Source: Zygnema circumcarinatum
Lineage: Eukaryota > Streptophyta > Zygnematophyceae > Zygnematales > Zygnemataceae
NCBI GenBank assembly: GCA_037447605.1
Contig: CM074811.1
Location: 425,632 to 489,631, forward strand
Reading direction: 5' to 3'
Length of the DNA: 64,000 nucleotides
Position 1 is the first letter of the stretch. Each line of letters begins with the position of its first letter. The translations under genes and the position numbers were made by a program. The notes under the pieces were generated by a model. It had not been told where the DNA came from. It saw only the letters and a program-made list of their open reading frames with translations, and searched no databases. Positions 45,237 through 61,698 of the stretch are shown here, piece by piece.

Positions 45237-48200
45237 ATGGCGCGCGCGCGGTCTCTCTCTCTCGCGGCGGCGCTCCTCCTCTTTGCCGCCGCCGCCGCCC
45301 CGCGCGAAGCCGCCGCTCAGGCCATCGACCCGCGAGACAGTGAGCCGCCGCGGCCCGCCCGCCCGCCCTCTATGGAAGAAGGGGAGAGGCGGCCTGCCCG
45401 CGGCGGGGCCTCTGTTTGTGCTTTTTGAAGCAAACCGCGGCCTCAATCCAATCCTGCATCTGCTCGCGCTTGGGCGCAGGGGACACTCTTCTCGCTGTCA
45501 AAGCTGCATTCACCAACGGAAAACAAAACCTATACACCTGGAAAGCGAGTGACACCGACTGCAGAAAATGGAATGGGATCGCATGCGACGAAAGTGGGCG
45601 CGTTATTGAGCTGTGAGCCACACTTTGACTGAACACCACTTGTGATGTTGGAGGGCTCCGTGGATTCCATAGCTGCTGTACTGCAGGCTGAGGCTGCGAG
45701 GAGGGTTTTTCGGGAAGAAGCCTCCTCAGATAGTGGCTACAATGGGCGGCCTGGAGCAGTCCTACTGCCCGCGACCCTTTCTTCTTCTGACACTCGCACT
45801 GCTAACCTGCCTTCTGCAGAGATTTATCGACGGTTTCCTACGGCCTTAAAGGGAGCATTTCACCTGCCATCGGCAAACTTGCGAAACTGAACTACTTGTA
45901 AGTCTTTTTCCCCACAAATCTGAAATGAAAGTGATAAGAATCCCAGACAGAGAAATGCCAGTGATAGAAATGCTAGTCGTGGCAGCATGTTTATTCAGTT
46001 CCTATTTTTTTTATTTTTGGCAGATTGCTGGGTCGTAATTTCCTAACGGGGTCTATCCCGAATTCTATCGGCAACCTTACGAATCTGCAAGTATTGTAAG
46101 TATTTTTCCCCATAAATCTGAAATGATAGAGATAGAAATGTCAGACAGAGGAATGCCAGTGGCAGAAATGCTAGTCGTGATGTTTATTCAGCGCCTATTT
46201 TTTATTTTTGGCAGATACTTGGCAGAAAATTCCCTAACGGGGTCTATCCCGGATTCTATCGGCAACCTTACGAATCTCTACTACTTGTAAGTATTTAGTA
46301 TTTTAAGTATTGTAAGTATTTTTCCCTTTAAATCTGAAATGAATGTAGTAGAAATGATAGTCGTGGCAGCATGTTCATTCAGTGCCCTTTTTTTTCTTTT
46401 TTGGCAGAAACTTGGCTTCTAATTCCCTAACGGGGTCTATACCGGATTTTTTCGGCAACTTTGGGATTCTGTTTTTCTTGTAAGTATTATTCCTTTTAAA
46501 TCTGAATTGAAAGTGATGGAAATGCCATACAGAGAAATGCTAGTCGTGCCAGCATGTTTATTCAGTGCCTATTTTTTCTATTTTTGGCAGATACTTGGAT
46601 TCTAATTCTCTAAGGGGAACTATCCCGAATTCTATCGGCAACCTTGCGTTTCTTAGTGACTTGTAAGTATTTAAGAAGCTGAAAGCCCCTCGCACCGTAT
46701 CGAACGTATTAAACCTTACTGACTTGTCGAAAATCTTCCAACCAATCACGCCGCAGTGTCAGATACGCTTCAGATCTTCCCTGCGCCATTTGTCGAGAAT
46801 CTCCCAACCAATCACGCTGCAGTATCAGATACGCTTCAGATCTTCCCTGCGCCACTTGATCGAGAATCTTCCATCCAATCACGCCGCAGTGTCAGATACG
46901 CTTCAGATTCTTCCCTGCGCCGCTTGTCGAGAATCCTCCAACCAATCACGCTGTAGTATCAGATACGCTTCAGATCTTCCCTGCGCCACTTGATCGAGAA
47001 TCTTCCATCCAATCACGCCGCAGTGTCAGATACACTTCAGATTCTTCCCTGCGCCACACTTTCGATCCGTCCGCCGCCTTACCGTTCCTCCTCTCGTTCT
47101 TCCTTCTGCCGGTGCCTGCGAGCGCTGCCTTCCGCCCTTGAAAGGATCCGTGTCAGCCCAACTGCGCGTGTCCCTTGGCGGCATCTCCTCCTCCATGCCA
47201 TATGCTGCGCAGAGCAGTTCACCCCCTCCTCCCTCCATGGAGGAGGAGATGCCGGGAAGCTGCTCATTGGTCGTTTGGCACGTGGCAACTTCGAGCTTCG
47301 GTTTGCATTTGAGCCATCATTCAACCGAGTCTCATTTTGTTTTTTTTCTTTTGCCTCAAAACATCCGCCGAGCTCGTGAAGCGTTTTATGAAGATCGGTG
47401 GATGCTGATTAACATGCAGACGCTTTACGAATTCCGACGGGCGTCATCCCGAACTCTATTGGAAATCTCGCAAATTTGCATGATTTGTATGAATTTGTAT
47501 GGCCTTTTTTCTGACATTATAAGTGCAATGACTTAGTGCATCTTGCAAAGCAGCAACGTTCGATGTCGTGTGTCCATGCTTGCGTGGCAAATCTTTGCCG
47601 CGTAGTTGTTTTCACTTTTGTTGTTTACATGCGAGTCGAATTTTAATCTCGCACTCGTTTCTGTGAGACTGTGTTTGAGAATTCGACTATTGAACGTGGA
47701 TTTGAATACCTGATGTACTCCGCCTGTTTAGTCCTGAACAGCCTTATCCTTTTCGTTGACCTTTTTGCCGTTATGTTTGTGTGTAGGGACCTGAGCAGCA
47801 ACAAACTGGAGGGGAGAGTGCCCGGCTCCATCTCTAAACTCACCGGATTGGAACGACTGTAAGCACCGTTGCATCGATAACGCTGTATTTGCAGTTTGAG
47901 TTTTTACAAATGCTCGGCCAAGCATTTGTACCTCTCAAACTATTACATTTATTTCACGCTTGCATGAGTTTAAAGTTGATCTCATATTTTTGGTCACTTC
48001 TGTCACGGCGCGATTCTTTTTGACGCACAATAACGCGCAGTTTTGCATGCGAGAGATTGGGCTTCGTTGTTGAGATTTTAGGATTTAGAGTTTATGGAGT
48101 AGGGTCAGGGTTTAGGCTTTAAGATTGTAAGTCTTAAAGGTCGAGGGGTTCAAGGGCTTATGAGGTAAAGGATTTAGAAGCTTTGGGGGTTTAGTGGGTT

Positions 48201-49547
48201 CATTTTTATGGGATTGCAGGTAGAATGGACGTAGGGAATGGCTTAAAGGTTTAGGGTTCAGTGTTTGAGGGTTGAAGATTACGCAGGGTCGTGAAGATGG
48301 AGTCAGAGACTTTGCAGACAGAACAAGCAAATATTTTCAGTGGCTGTGACACAAGGAAGATTTGAACGGGTTCTGTGGGAAAGTTCCCTCTCTCTATCCT
48401 TCTCTCTAACGCGCGACCCTCAATGTCATCAGGTACTTAAACAATAACAAGTTGACTGGCTCCATAACTCTTGTGAGCGATGACTTTTCTATCCTGAATG
48501 TCCAAGACAACTACTTCTCCGGGCCAATCAACATTACAAAGAATGGGCGACCTTATTGCGTCTCCAACCATACCAACAATTGCATTTATCGCGATATCAC
48601 AGGATGTGGCGCAACTCAAAAGCAGAGACCTAAGAAACAATGCGCGGCCTTCTACCAGAGCGGTTCGCCCGAGGGAGCGTGCGGGGGCCACGGCACGTGC
48701 GGGTACGACACGGCCACGTGTACATGCGACAAGGGATATGCGCTGGCATCCGGCACGTGCGGTGAGTCGCAACGTGCTGCTTGTAGATACTCGCAAGAAA
48801 GGTGAAGAAAAGGGTGGCATAGGTTGTGGAAACTATCGCATTGCTATCAACTTTTACACTGTCGTTACTGATAGAGCACACTGAATGGGATCCAGTTGAT
48901 GCCGCCAATAGAAGTGGTTCAAGTCCCGACCTTCTAGAAACACATGGTAGAAAAACTTGGTGAACTCTGCAAGCCCATTCAAAAAGTGGTGTAGAGCTAA
49001 TTAGGATATATCGAGTGCTGCTCCGATATCATGGTTTTAGCTTTCAATAATTTTATCGACCCAATGCAATCCCGTGCAAGCTACAACATATCTTGTCTGC
49101 ATTTGCAGTAGCTAGATAACTTGCGAGTTTGACTTTTTCTTCTTTTCAAAGAGAATTGCGTAGCCCGAGAAATGACACGGGATGACACTGATTGTCCGTG
49201 GAGATGGATATACCCTGAGATGCACATAGATGATGAAATAGGATGTCAAAAGTCTTGAAGTAAGTTTATTTTCATTTTTAAGGGTTTTCATTTCGTTTTG
49301 CATCCTCCCAGAACGTTTATAAGGACGTGATTCGATTAGATTATGTAAGCTATGGAAGAAGTGAGTTCGCCTTTAATTATGAACGGGAACTCACAAAATG
49401 CTCTGCATTCCTGCAGCTTCACGATCCCCTCCTCCGCGCCCACCTCCTCCCCGTCCTCGGCCCCCTTCAAAAAGTCCCCCTCCACGTAAACCTCCTCCCA
49501 GCCGTCGACCCCCTCCTCGACGTCCCCCTCCGCGCCGTTCTCCTTGA
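45237..49547 (+). CDS. Secreted LRR-EGF-proline-rich protein
   Basis: Exons: 45237-45339, 45480-45612, 45820-45897, 46024-46095, 46215-46286, 46408-46479, 46591-46662, 47787-47858, 48433-48761, 49417-49547. Phases close at about 377 aa. Residues 1-28 form a signal peptide (SLSLAAALLLFAAAAAPREA). An LRRNT_2 cap follows (DTLLAVKAAF, DTDCRKWNGIACDESGRVIEL), then about seven plant-type LRRs (LTGSIPNSIGNLTNLQVL and similar), mostly one 72-nt exon each. Next comes a six-cysteine EGF-like module (GGHGTCGYDTATCTCDKGY), then a short basic SPPP-type tail (SPPPRPPPPRPRPPSKSPPP) ending at TGA 49545. No membrane helix or kinase was found downstream, so it looks secreted and wall-associated, reminiscent of LRR-extensins. 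The last exon is the least certain. A truncated receptor-kinase gene is the alternative. Confidence 0.72.
46024..46662 (+). repeat. Tandem array of four LRR exon-intron units
   Basis: Four 72-nt exons (starting 46024, 46215, 46408, 46591; phase-2 boundaries) recur every 183-193 bp. The introns between them share words such as AAATCTGAAATGA, GAAATGCTAGTCGTG, CAGCATGTTTATTCAGTG and TTTTTGGCAG. The whole exon-plus-intron unit was therefore duplicated, not just the coding part. Confidence 0.9.
46728..47058. repeat. 66-bp tandem repeat, five copies, in an LRR-gene intron
   Basis: Five copies contain CCAATCACGC(C/T)GCAG and ATCAGATACGCTTCAGAT followed by CTTCCCTGCGCCACTTG. Copies 2-3 and 4-5 match each other as two-unit blocks (about 133 bp), so a dimer was duplicated most recently. 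Confidence 0.93.
47420..47486 (+). pseudogene. Decayed LRR exon (67 nt instead of 72)
   Basis: It is flanked by an AG acceptor and a GTATGA donor-like site and encodes VIPNSIGNLANLHDL in its 3' part, but is 5 nt shorter than its sister exons. Inclusion would shift the frame, so I left it out of the gene model. Confidence 0.6.
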
Positions 49548-50051
49548 GCCCCTCCTCCAGTTACCGATGCTGGTACTCTTCGACTTGTCCCTTGACACCT
49601 CCTATGTAGTGTTGTCTTTCTTTTGATCATTTTGAAATGTTTGGATTCGACTCTGCACAATCGTTAACTTGAAGATGCGTTGCGGTCGATAACTGTTTGG
49701 TTATCGTTAGACTATCTGATGGGAAGTCAACTTTTGCTTTACCTTCCTTCGTCGGTCTCCTCTGCATGCAGGCGTGCCTTGAAGCGGCGGATCGGGGCCT
49801 GCGCGACGACACACCACCGACCAACCGCGGCCTCAACGAGTGCGCGTAGGTATGCGACTTTTGACGCATGCGAGAGCGGCCCATTGGGCGCGTGACGCCT
49901 CTCCTCCCTCCTTCGCACCCTCAAAGGAAGTGGAGGCAGTCAAACTTAGTATAGCTCTACAGTAGTGCGCGTACCTGCACATGCATGGCATGATCAGGGA
50001 GTGGACGCACCATGGCAGTTGCATGCACAGGGGATGCATAAAGACACGTTG

Positions 50052-50178
50052 GATGGATGGATGGATGGATGCGTGGATGGATGGATGGATGGATGGATGT
50101 ATGGATGGATATATGGATGGATGCATGGATTGATGGATGGATATATGGATGGATGCATGGATTGATGGATGGATAAAT
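50052..50178. repeat. (GGAT)n microsatellite
   Basis: GGATGGATGGAT with interruptions (TGCGTGGA, TATATGGA, TGCATGGATT). A two-step block is duplicated at about 50106-50135 and 50136-50165. Confidence 0.92.
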
Positions 50179-50426
50179 GCATAGATGGTTTGTTGTCGGC
50201 TTTCGTTTTTTGTTGGCATTGCGGCATCATGCAGACAGTCGATAGCAGCCTTTGGTTTGGCAGCAGACCATGACCGCGTTTCAAATATCGAGATATGTGA
50301 TAAGCTGAAAATTGTGATGAGGAATATTACGAGCTTCCTTTAGTCAGAAGTTGGGACATTTTCATCTTCATTTTGGTGTCTGGCACTGCGGTTTGATCTG
50401 CCCGGAGAATGGGCGAGAGGGGTTCA

Positions 50427-50482
50427 GTCAAGTCACGTCATGTCATGTCGCGTCTCGTCATGTCGCGTCGCGTCACGTCACG
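50427..50482. repeat. GTCA(T/C)GTCGC pentamer tract
   Basis: Short iterations of GTCAC, GTCAT and GTCGC lie between the GGAT repeat and the transposon fragment. Confidence 0.6.
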
Positions 50483-50710
50483 AGTGCATCCGCGAACATG
50501 ACCAAACCAATTCCATCCTCTTTAGGCCTTTTAGAGCTTGAGTGGCGTTGTGGGGCCCACTCCACGGCGCCGAGGGCTGACGTCAGCGTGGCCGCGGGTC
50601 TGAAAGCGGTGGCCAGGCGGTAACGTGATGTTGCGGGGGAGCGGGCACTTTGAGAAAGGTTTTACCCGCCCAATCCATTGGACTATCGCTTCTGACTGGC
50701 GGACTGAATA

Positions 50711-50814
50711 ACAGATTTTGTATTGAAAAATAGGTCAGGTTAGGTTAACACCCCTAATAGGGATGGTCAAGGTTTGCCGAAACCATGGCGAAAATATTGG
50801 GGGGCGGGCTACTG
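50711..50814. mobile_element. Right-end fragment of the CAG...CTG element family
   Basis: AACAGATTTTGTATTG and AATAGGTCAGGTTAGGTTAA match 34070-34105, followed by a TTGCCGAAACCATGGCG block, ATATTGGGGGG and the terminus CTACTG next to TA. It looks like a third, truncated relative of the 32850-34220 element. Confidence 0.55.
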
Positions 50815-51464
50815 TATAAGGAATTCGAAAATTTCGTAAGCGATAGTCAAGGTCTGACTGCCCCTAGGTGGAGTCGGACCATCGTTGGACCCACGAATTT
50901 TCTTACTCTTAGCGTTTATGCAGAGTAGAATCTGGGGGGTGGGCAGACGCACTCAAAGCTAATCTGCGTAAAATGGGTTTTTAGGGTTTTTAACCCTTGT
51001 CTGGTGAAAAAAGGTTAACCTAGACAAAAAACTCTTACACTTGCAACCACTTTAATAATGAAGGAGTGAAAAGTTTTCTCAACTTTTTTTGTTGGCAACA
51101 GTCGACTGATGTGTCCTTTTGGTAAATTTGACTTGTGGAGCACCAGACTTGCATAGAGTTACATTTGGCATTGCGTTGACTTGAACTTCAGCATTTCTCT
51201 CTGACCTTCGAAATAGTCAACCTCCGCAAACTGCCCAATCTCATAAACTAAAGAATACTCTTGTCCTCACGAAATACGTCAACAATTTCTATCGCCCACA
51301 AAACTCCAAAACGTTCACCCCCCATCCTGGGACCTCCTTCCAATGGACATGTACAACTTGAGCTTGCTTCCAAACAAAAAAAAAAAAAAGTCACGATCAG
51401 AAATTTTCCATATTTTAGGTTACACATTTTATATTACAGAAGTGGCCAGTGCCCTTTTCTTTCT

Positions 51465-53644
51465 TCAATCCTCCTTCTTGGAGGCCCTCCTTTGAGCCTC
51501 TTCCAAGATGGCTTTGGCCTCCTCGTGCAAAGTCGCAACGGCGGATCGCGGGCTGTTGGGGTGGAGGGCGAAGTGGAGGCGGAGACCGTCCGGGACATAA
51601 TCAGGAAGGAGGAAACCGAACAGGTTGTATCCCCAGAAGAAGAAGTTCGCCACTGGTGAAGGGCAGGGAGAGGGGGAGAGAGAGAGAGAGAGGAGAGAGA
51701 GAGGGGGAGAGAGAGAGAGAGAATGAGAGAGAGAGGGAGAGAGAGATGAGAGAGAGAAAGTGAGAGAGAGGGAGGGAGAGAGTGAGAGAGAGGTGAAGGC
51801 CAGGGAGAGAAGGGGGAGAGAGAGAGTGAGGAGAGAGAGAGAGACAGAGGAGAGAGAGAGAGGAGAGAGATGAGAGAGAGAGGGAGGGAGAGAGATGGAT
51901 GAGAGAGAGAGAGAGTGAGGGAGGGAGAGAGTGAGAGAGAGATGAGAGAGAGAGATGAGAGAGAGAGAAATGTCCTTTTTCAGAAAGGTGATTCACACAT
52001 GCAGAGTCCGCACCGAGGGAGGGAGGGAGGGAGGGAGGGAGGGAGGGAGACGGAGAGGAAGAAAAGGACGAGGGGGAGGACGAGGGAGAGACACACACCT
52101 GCAAGTAGCAGCCCTGCCTGCAGCCACAACAGCTGTAAGGTTCCGTCGATACTTCCTTCAGCTTTTGCAGAGGCAATGTGTGACGCCGTGTCACACATCC
52201 ACTGGTAAAGGGTGAACATCCTCCGGGAATTGTACAGCGGAGGAATGAGAACTCTGCCGACAGAAATAGCAAAACGATCTAAGAATAAACAGCAAAAGTA
52301 TCAATGAAATACAGAGCCACTAGTTGTACGGGTCAGCTTCCAGAGGCCACGAGAGCTTCATGTTCTTAACAATGCATGCATAATCAGAAGGAATTGTTAA
52401 GGACACATACCCTCCATTGGCATTCAATCAGAGATTAGAAGTAAAGAGTAGCTTGGGTTCACCTCACACAGATCACCATGTTTGCAGCGTATGAATGCCT
52501 TTCAGCTACAACCTGTGAATGTCCAAAAAGAAAGGAAGAACGAGTACCGAGGAAGTGTGAACCAACAAAAACCCAAATATAGAAAAAAGTGCATTGGTCT
52601 ATGTGCCACTCCCTCCTCTCTTCCCTTCCCTCACCTCCCTCCCTCCCTTCTCCACCACCTGCCCTCCCTCTTTCCTTCCAACCTCTCACCTTCCCTCCCT
52701 TCTTGCCTTCCTCCCTTCCTTTCTCCTCCCTTACTTTCCCTCGCCTCCCTCCATCCCCTACTCCTTCCCTCCCTTTCCATCCCTTCCCCTCGCTCCCACC
52801 CTCCTTCCCTTCCTCCTTCCCCGCTTCCCTTCATTCCTCCCTCCATCCCTTCCCCCCTCCCTTCCCCCTACTTGTCTCCTTCTTTCCCTCCCTCCCTCCC
52901 CCCTCTTCCCTCCCCTCCCCTTCCCACCATCTCCCTCTCCCTCTCTCTCTCTCTCACTCCCTTCCTCCCACCCTCCTTCCCTCCTTCCTTGCCTCTCTCC
53001 CTCCCTGCATTCCTCCCTCCCTCCCTCCCTCCATCGATCCTCCTCTCTCCCTCCTCCCTCCCCCTCCCTCTCTCACCTGCGCCACGAGCAGCAGCAGATG
53101 CGGCCCTGCCGCCCTCCACGCCCAGCCCACGTGGCGGCCCCCCACCAACAGCCCGGACAGCAGGAATCCCGCGGGAAGGAGAAGGCCCAAAACCGCGGCC
53201 CCCCTTATGTATCTGCCGCCCCCCCCTCAGCGCGTTAGGACCTTAACTGAAATTTCTTCTCTGTCTTAAGAATTAGCGGAGGCCAATTTTTTATTTTTTC
53301 TTGAGGTTTACTTTGTTTTATTTTAATTTTATTAACGTGCATTTCTCTTTCATGGGTCGTATTTTTTTTTTTTAAGGTTTATGTTTTTTTTTAATATTTT
53401 ATTAACGTGTATTCCTCTGTTTTGGGTCTAATTTTTGAAGTAAGAACCCCGCATCCCTCCACCCCTCGTTGGCTCACCTCTTGAACTCGGGCCGCGGCGC
53501 ATAGAGCCGCGGTTGCCGTTCCGTTGGAGACGTGTACACGTGGCGGGAGAGGTGCCACGTGTACAGCCACGTCAGCGCCGTGAACACCACCGCGTCCCAC
53601 GGGGGCTCCACCGACGTGGCGAGAGTGCGGCTGAGGGCGTCCAT
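51465..53644 (-). CDS. Small multi-pass membrane protein of unknown function
   Basis: Five minus-strand exons: 53644-53478, 53212-53077, 52512-52463, 52253-52099, 51652-51465. Phases close at 231 aa. It begins MDALSRTLATSVEPPWDAVV and has hydrophobic stretches at about 20-36 (AVVFTALTWLYTWHLS), 60-80 (AAVLGLLLPAGFLLSGLLVG), 160-175 (LQLLWLQAGLLLAG) and 172-190 (VANFFFWGYNLFGFLLPDYV). A conserved-looking middle is VLIPPLYNSRRMFTLYQWM. It has a charged C-terminus. The pattern reminds me of an uncharacterised plant membrane family (possibly DUF7733), from memory and not verified. Function is unknown. Spliceable exons with closing phases and dense hydrophobic segments support a real gene. Confidence 0.75.
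51661..51972. repeat. GA-rich microsatellite in intron 4 of the membrane protein gene
   Basis: Several GA runs broken by GGGA, TGA and GTGAG, lying between exons 4 and 5 and abutting the last acceptor. CT on the sense strand. Confidence 0.9.
52017..52095. repeat. (GGGA)n and GA-rich tract near exon 4 of the membrane protein gene
   Basis: (GGGA)7-8 at 52017-52048 followed by GAGGACGAGGG-like sequence, ending at the donor of the exon ending 52099. Confidence 0.85.
52605..53074. repeat. CCCT-rich tract filling intron 2 of the membrane protein gene
   Basis: Degenerate CCCTCCCTTCCCT sequence for nearly 470 bp. GA on the sense strand, the minority orientation. The proline/serine-rich open frames here are compositional artefacts. 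Confidence 0.85.
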
Positions 53645-54000
53645 CTCTCTCTCGCCTCTCTCTCTCCACTCCCTCTCCCTCTCCCTCTCTCTCTCTCTGT
53701 CTCGCTTTCCCTCTCCCCTCTCTCTTTCCCTCTCCCTCTCTCCTCTCTCTCTCTCTCTCTCTCCCCCACTTCCTCTCCTCTCTCTTTTTGTTTTCTCTGC
53801 TCCTCTCTTCCACCTCTCTTATCTCTCTCTCCCTCTTCTCTCGCTCCGAACGAACGATCGACGGCGAACCATTTTCGATACTGGATAGCAATATGCCACA
53901 TGGCAACCGTGTCCGCAATCGACCTACCATAGGCCAACACGTGGCAAACCTGTTCTTGAACGACCAACCAGAAGCCAACACGTGGCAAATGCAGCCAATT
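53645..54000 (-). promoter_or_regulatory. Upstream region with two CACGTGGC (G-box/ABRE-like) sites
   Basis: CACGTGGC occurs at 53938-53945 and 53979-53986, each inside a GCCAACACGTGGCAAA repeat. It lies about 300 bp upstream of the start of the membrane protein gene, with a CT-rich tract (53640-53840) between. G-box/ABRE elements are known plant bZIP/bHLH sites; use here is inference. Confidence 0.45.
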
Positions 54001-54466
54001 TTTTGCAAAAAATATCACTTGTATACGATCGAGAGTTAACAAAACGGTACGGTCCGTGTCGTATTTCCCGTACTATACCGTACAAGGAGTCCGTATGACT
54101 AATTTCGTACAATGTGTGACGGTTCTGTGAAATCGAGGAGCACAGAAATCGAGCAGTTCGCTGTCGGCTGTTCCGTAGAGTAACACTTTCTCAAATGGAA
54201 GCATGACGCAGTTTAGTCAACCGTTGGACAAGTATGACTCCATGTGGTTACCCTTTTGCTTCGTAAATAGAGCCATGTAACAAAATGAGAAATGCAAAAA
54301 TTGGGGCTAAAGTGAACTTCCCACAAACTGAATAAACTGATTTATGCACATGGAAACGAGGCAGATAGCTCCGTTCTCCATGCTCTCATGGAAGACGAAA
54401 CTTGGCGTCTAAAAACTAAACAAAAACCTCAAACAGCTTCACTTGCGTTCAAGTATTAACCTCCCA

Positions 54467-60483
<6,017 letters not shown>

Positions 60484-60489
<6 letters not shown>

Positions 60490-60600
60490 GGCGAAACCCT
60501 AATCCTAATGCCTAATCTTGGACCTCTTATCCTAACCCTAACCCTAACCCTAATCCTAACTCTACTTTCCCAACCCTAACCCTAATAACCGTAACCCTAA
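60484..60600 (-). promoter_or_regulatory. Telobox/telomere-like tract at the TOP3B start
   Basis: AAACCCTAATCC lies directly against the start codon, and CCTAACCCTAACCCTAACCC about 45 bp upstream with degenerate continuation. AAACCCTA (telobox) near plant starts is a known promoter/5' UTR element of growth-related genes; use here is inferred. Confidence 0.5.
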
Positions 60601-61698
60601 AACGCAGCAGCACGTTCGGATATCGGCGTTCATTCGATATTGCACGATGTGCAGTTCTACAGGGTCCTAACCTTAATTTTTGCACTGATGGTTTATTGAT
60701 AGAAGAGGGGAAAGAGATGAGGAAAGAGGTCAATTGTTTCTTGGTTCTGTATGTTGTTTCTGTCCATCTGCTTTTGATGGCATCGCCATAGTGAGATCAA
60801 TGCCAATCCATTTCTTCTTGTCAATTGAGACTGATATGCAGTCCGATACAACCAGCTTTCGATTATATGATTCCACATTCCTTGATCAGATTCTACTGGC
60901 AGGTGCGTAGATATTTGCATTCTGTCTGAGCAATGCTTTGTTTTTTAATAAACCGCTCCGCTTCCACAACCCCCAAAGCCTTATTCTATAATCATTCCCA
61001 ATTCACAAGCTCCAGCATATTTTCAATTATACGGTTCTGTTCATCCGCATTCCGACAGAACAAAGGTTTCGAATCTTCTATCTGATGACTTCTGATATTT
61101 TCCAGCAGAATCACACACAGAAATGTAAAGAGAACATGGAGAGAGTGACACAGAAAATGTTCGATTGTGACATAAAAAAAGGACATTTGAAGACAGTTTC
61201 AGGGTCGTCCTGACCAACAAAATACATCCTGCATCCTCTGATTAGAAGATTGCCTACAAAGGAACAATACAAACCCTAACAATATGCGCCAAAGCTGCCT
61301 TCCCAATCCCAGCCTCCACAATAACAAAACACCATAAACTCGAGAGCATTATTTTGCCTCTTAATCTGCACCTGCTCAAAGAAACTGAGAGCCATCGGTC
61401 ATTGGAAAGAAGAATTTCTTCTAACGGAATTCTTCTATCAGAAGAATCTGAGGCCTTCCTATTCCCAAAGATCCACCCCTAAACCTAACCCAACGCTAAC
61501 CCTAAACCCTAAACCCTAACCCTAAAATGGAAATGTACACACAGAGGAACCCCCCTTCTCATTACACCAGCAACTCCGAAATGCCCTCTGCTTTTCCATC
61601 TTTAGCCTCAAAGAAAATCCCCTGAAGCTCCTCTTTCATCAAACCCTAATTCCATGCTTTCCCCCACCAACAGATCCCAATACACCTTCACTTCATTT
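60490..61698. other. Intergenic region upstream of TOP3B
   Basis: It contains telomere-like tracts (60531-60598 and 61492-61530) and a possible old LINE tail (60640-60860) with the hairpin GATGGCATCGCCATAGTGAG. The 3' flank of the 722-aa gene occupies the right part. No coding exon is evident. Confidence 0.55.
61492..61532. repeat. Interstitial telomere-like repeat
   Basis: CTAACCCTAAACCCTAAACC and CCTAACCCTAAAATGG form a mix of CCCTAAA and CCCTAA units about 170 bp beyond the stop codon of the 722-aa gene. Confidence 0.85.

Larger units (their letters stand above)
49548..51464. other. Repeat-bearing region between the LRR gene and the membrane protein gene
   Basis: It holds a possible extra exon-like segment at 49772-49850 (ACLEAADRGLRDDTPPTNRG), a (GGAT)n microsatellite, a GTCAC/GTCGC tract, and a DNA-element fragment (50711-50814). 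I could not attach the exon-like segment to a gene. Confidence 0.5.

Noticed and set aside
44970-45552. Opposing GC-rich open frames upstream of and over the LRR gene start
   Set aside because: They are shadows of a GC-rich 5' region and the signal-peptide exon.
45642-45890. 82-codon frame between LRR exons 2 and 3
   Set aside because: It overlaps an intron and exon 3 in another frame; the LRR frame explains the conserved sequence.
46024-47058. CRISPR-like regularly spaced repeats
   Set aside because: The spacing comes from duplicated LRR exons/introns and a simple 66-bp tandem repeat with no unique spacers; the genome is eukaryotic.
52482-53269. Three overlapping Pro/Ser/Leu-rich open frames of over 200 codons on the plus strand
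   Set aside because: They are the CCCT-rich intron and antisense of the membrane protein gene. All three frames are open because of composition, not coding.
53391-54042. Arg/Glu-rich open frames of 156-205 codons on the minus strand
   Set aside because: They run through a GA-rich promoter tract. The true start of the membrane protein gene is the ATG at 53644 in another frame.
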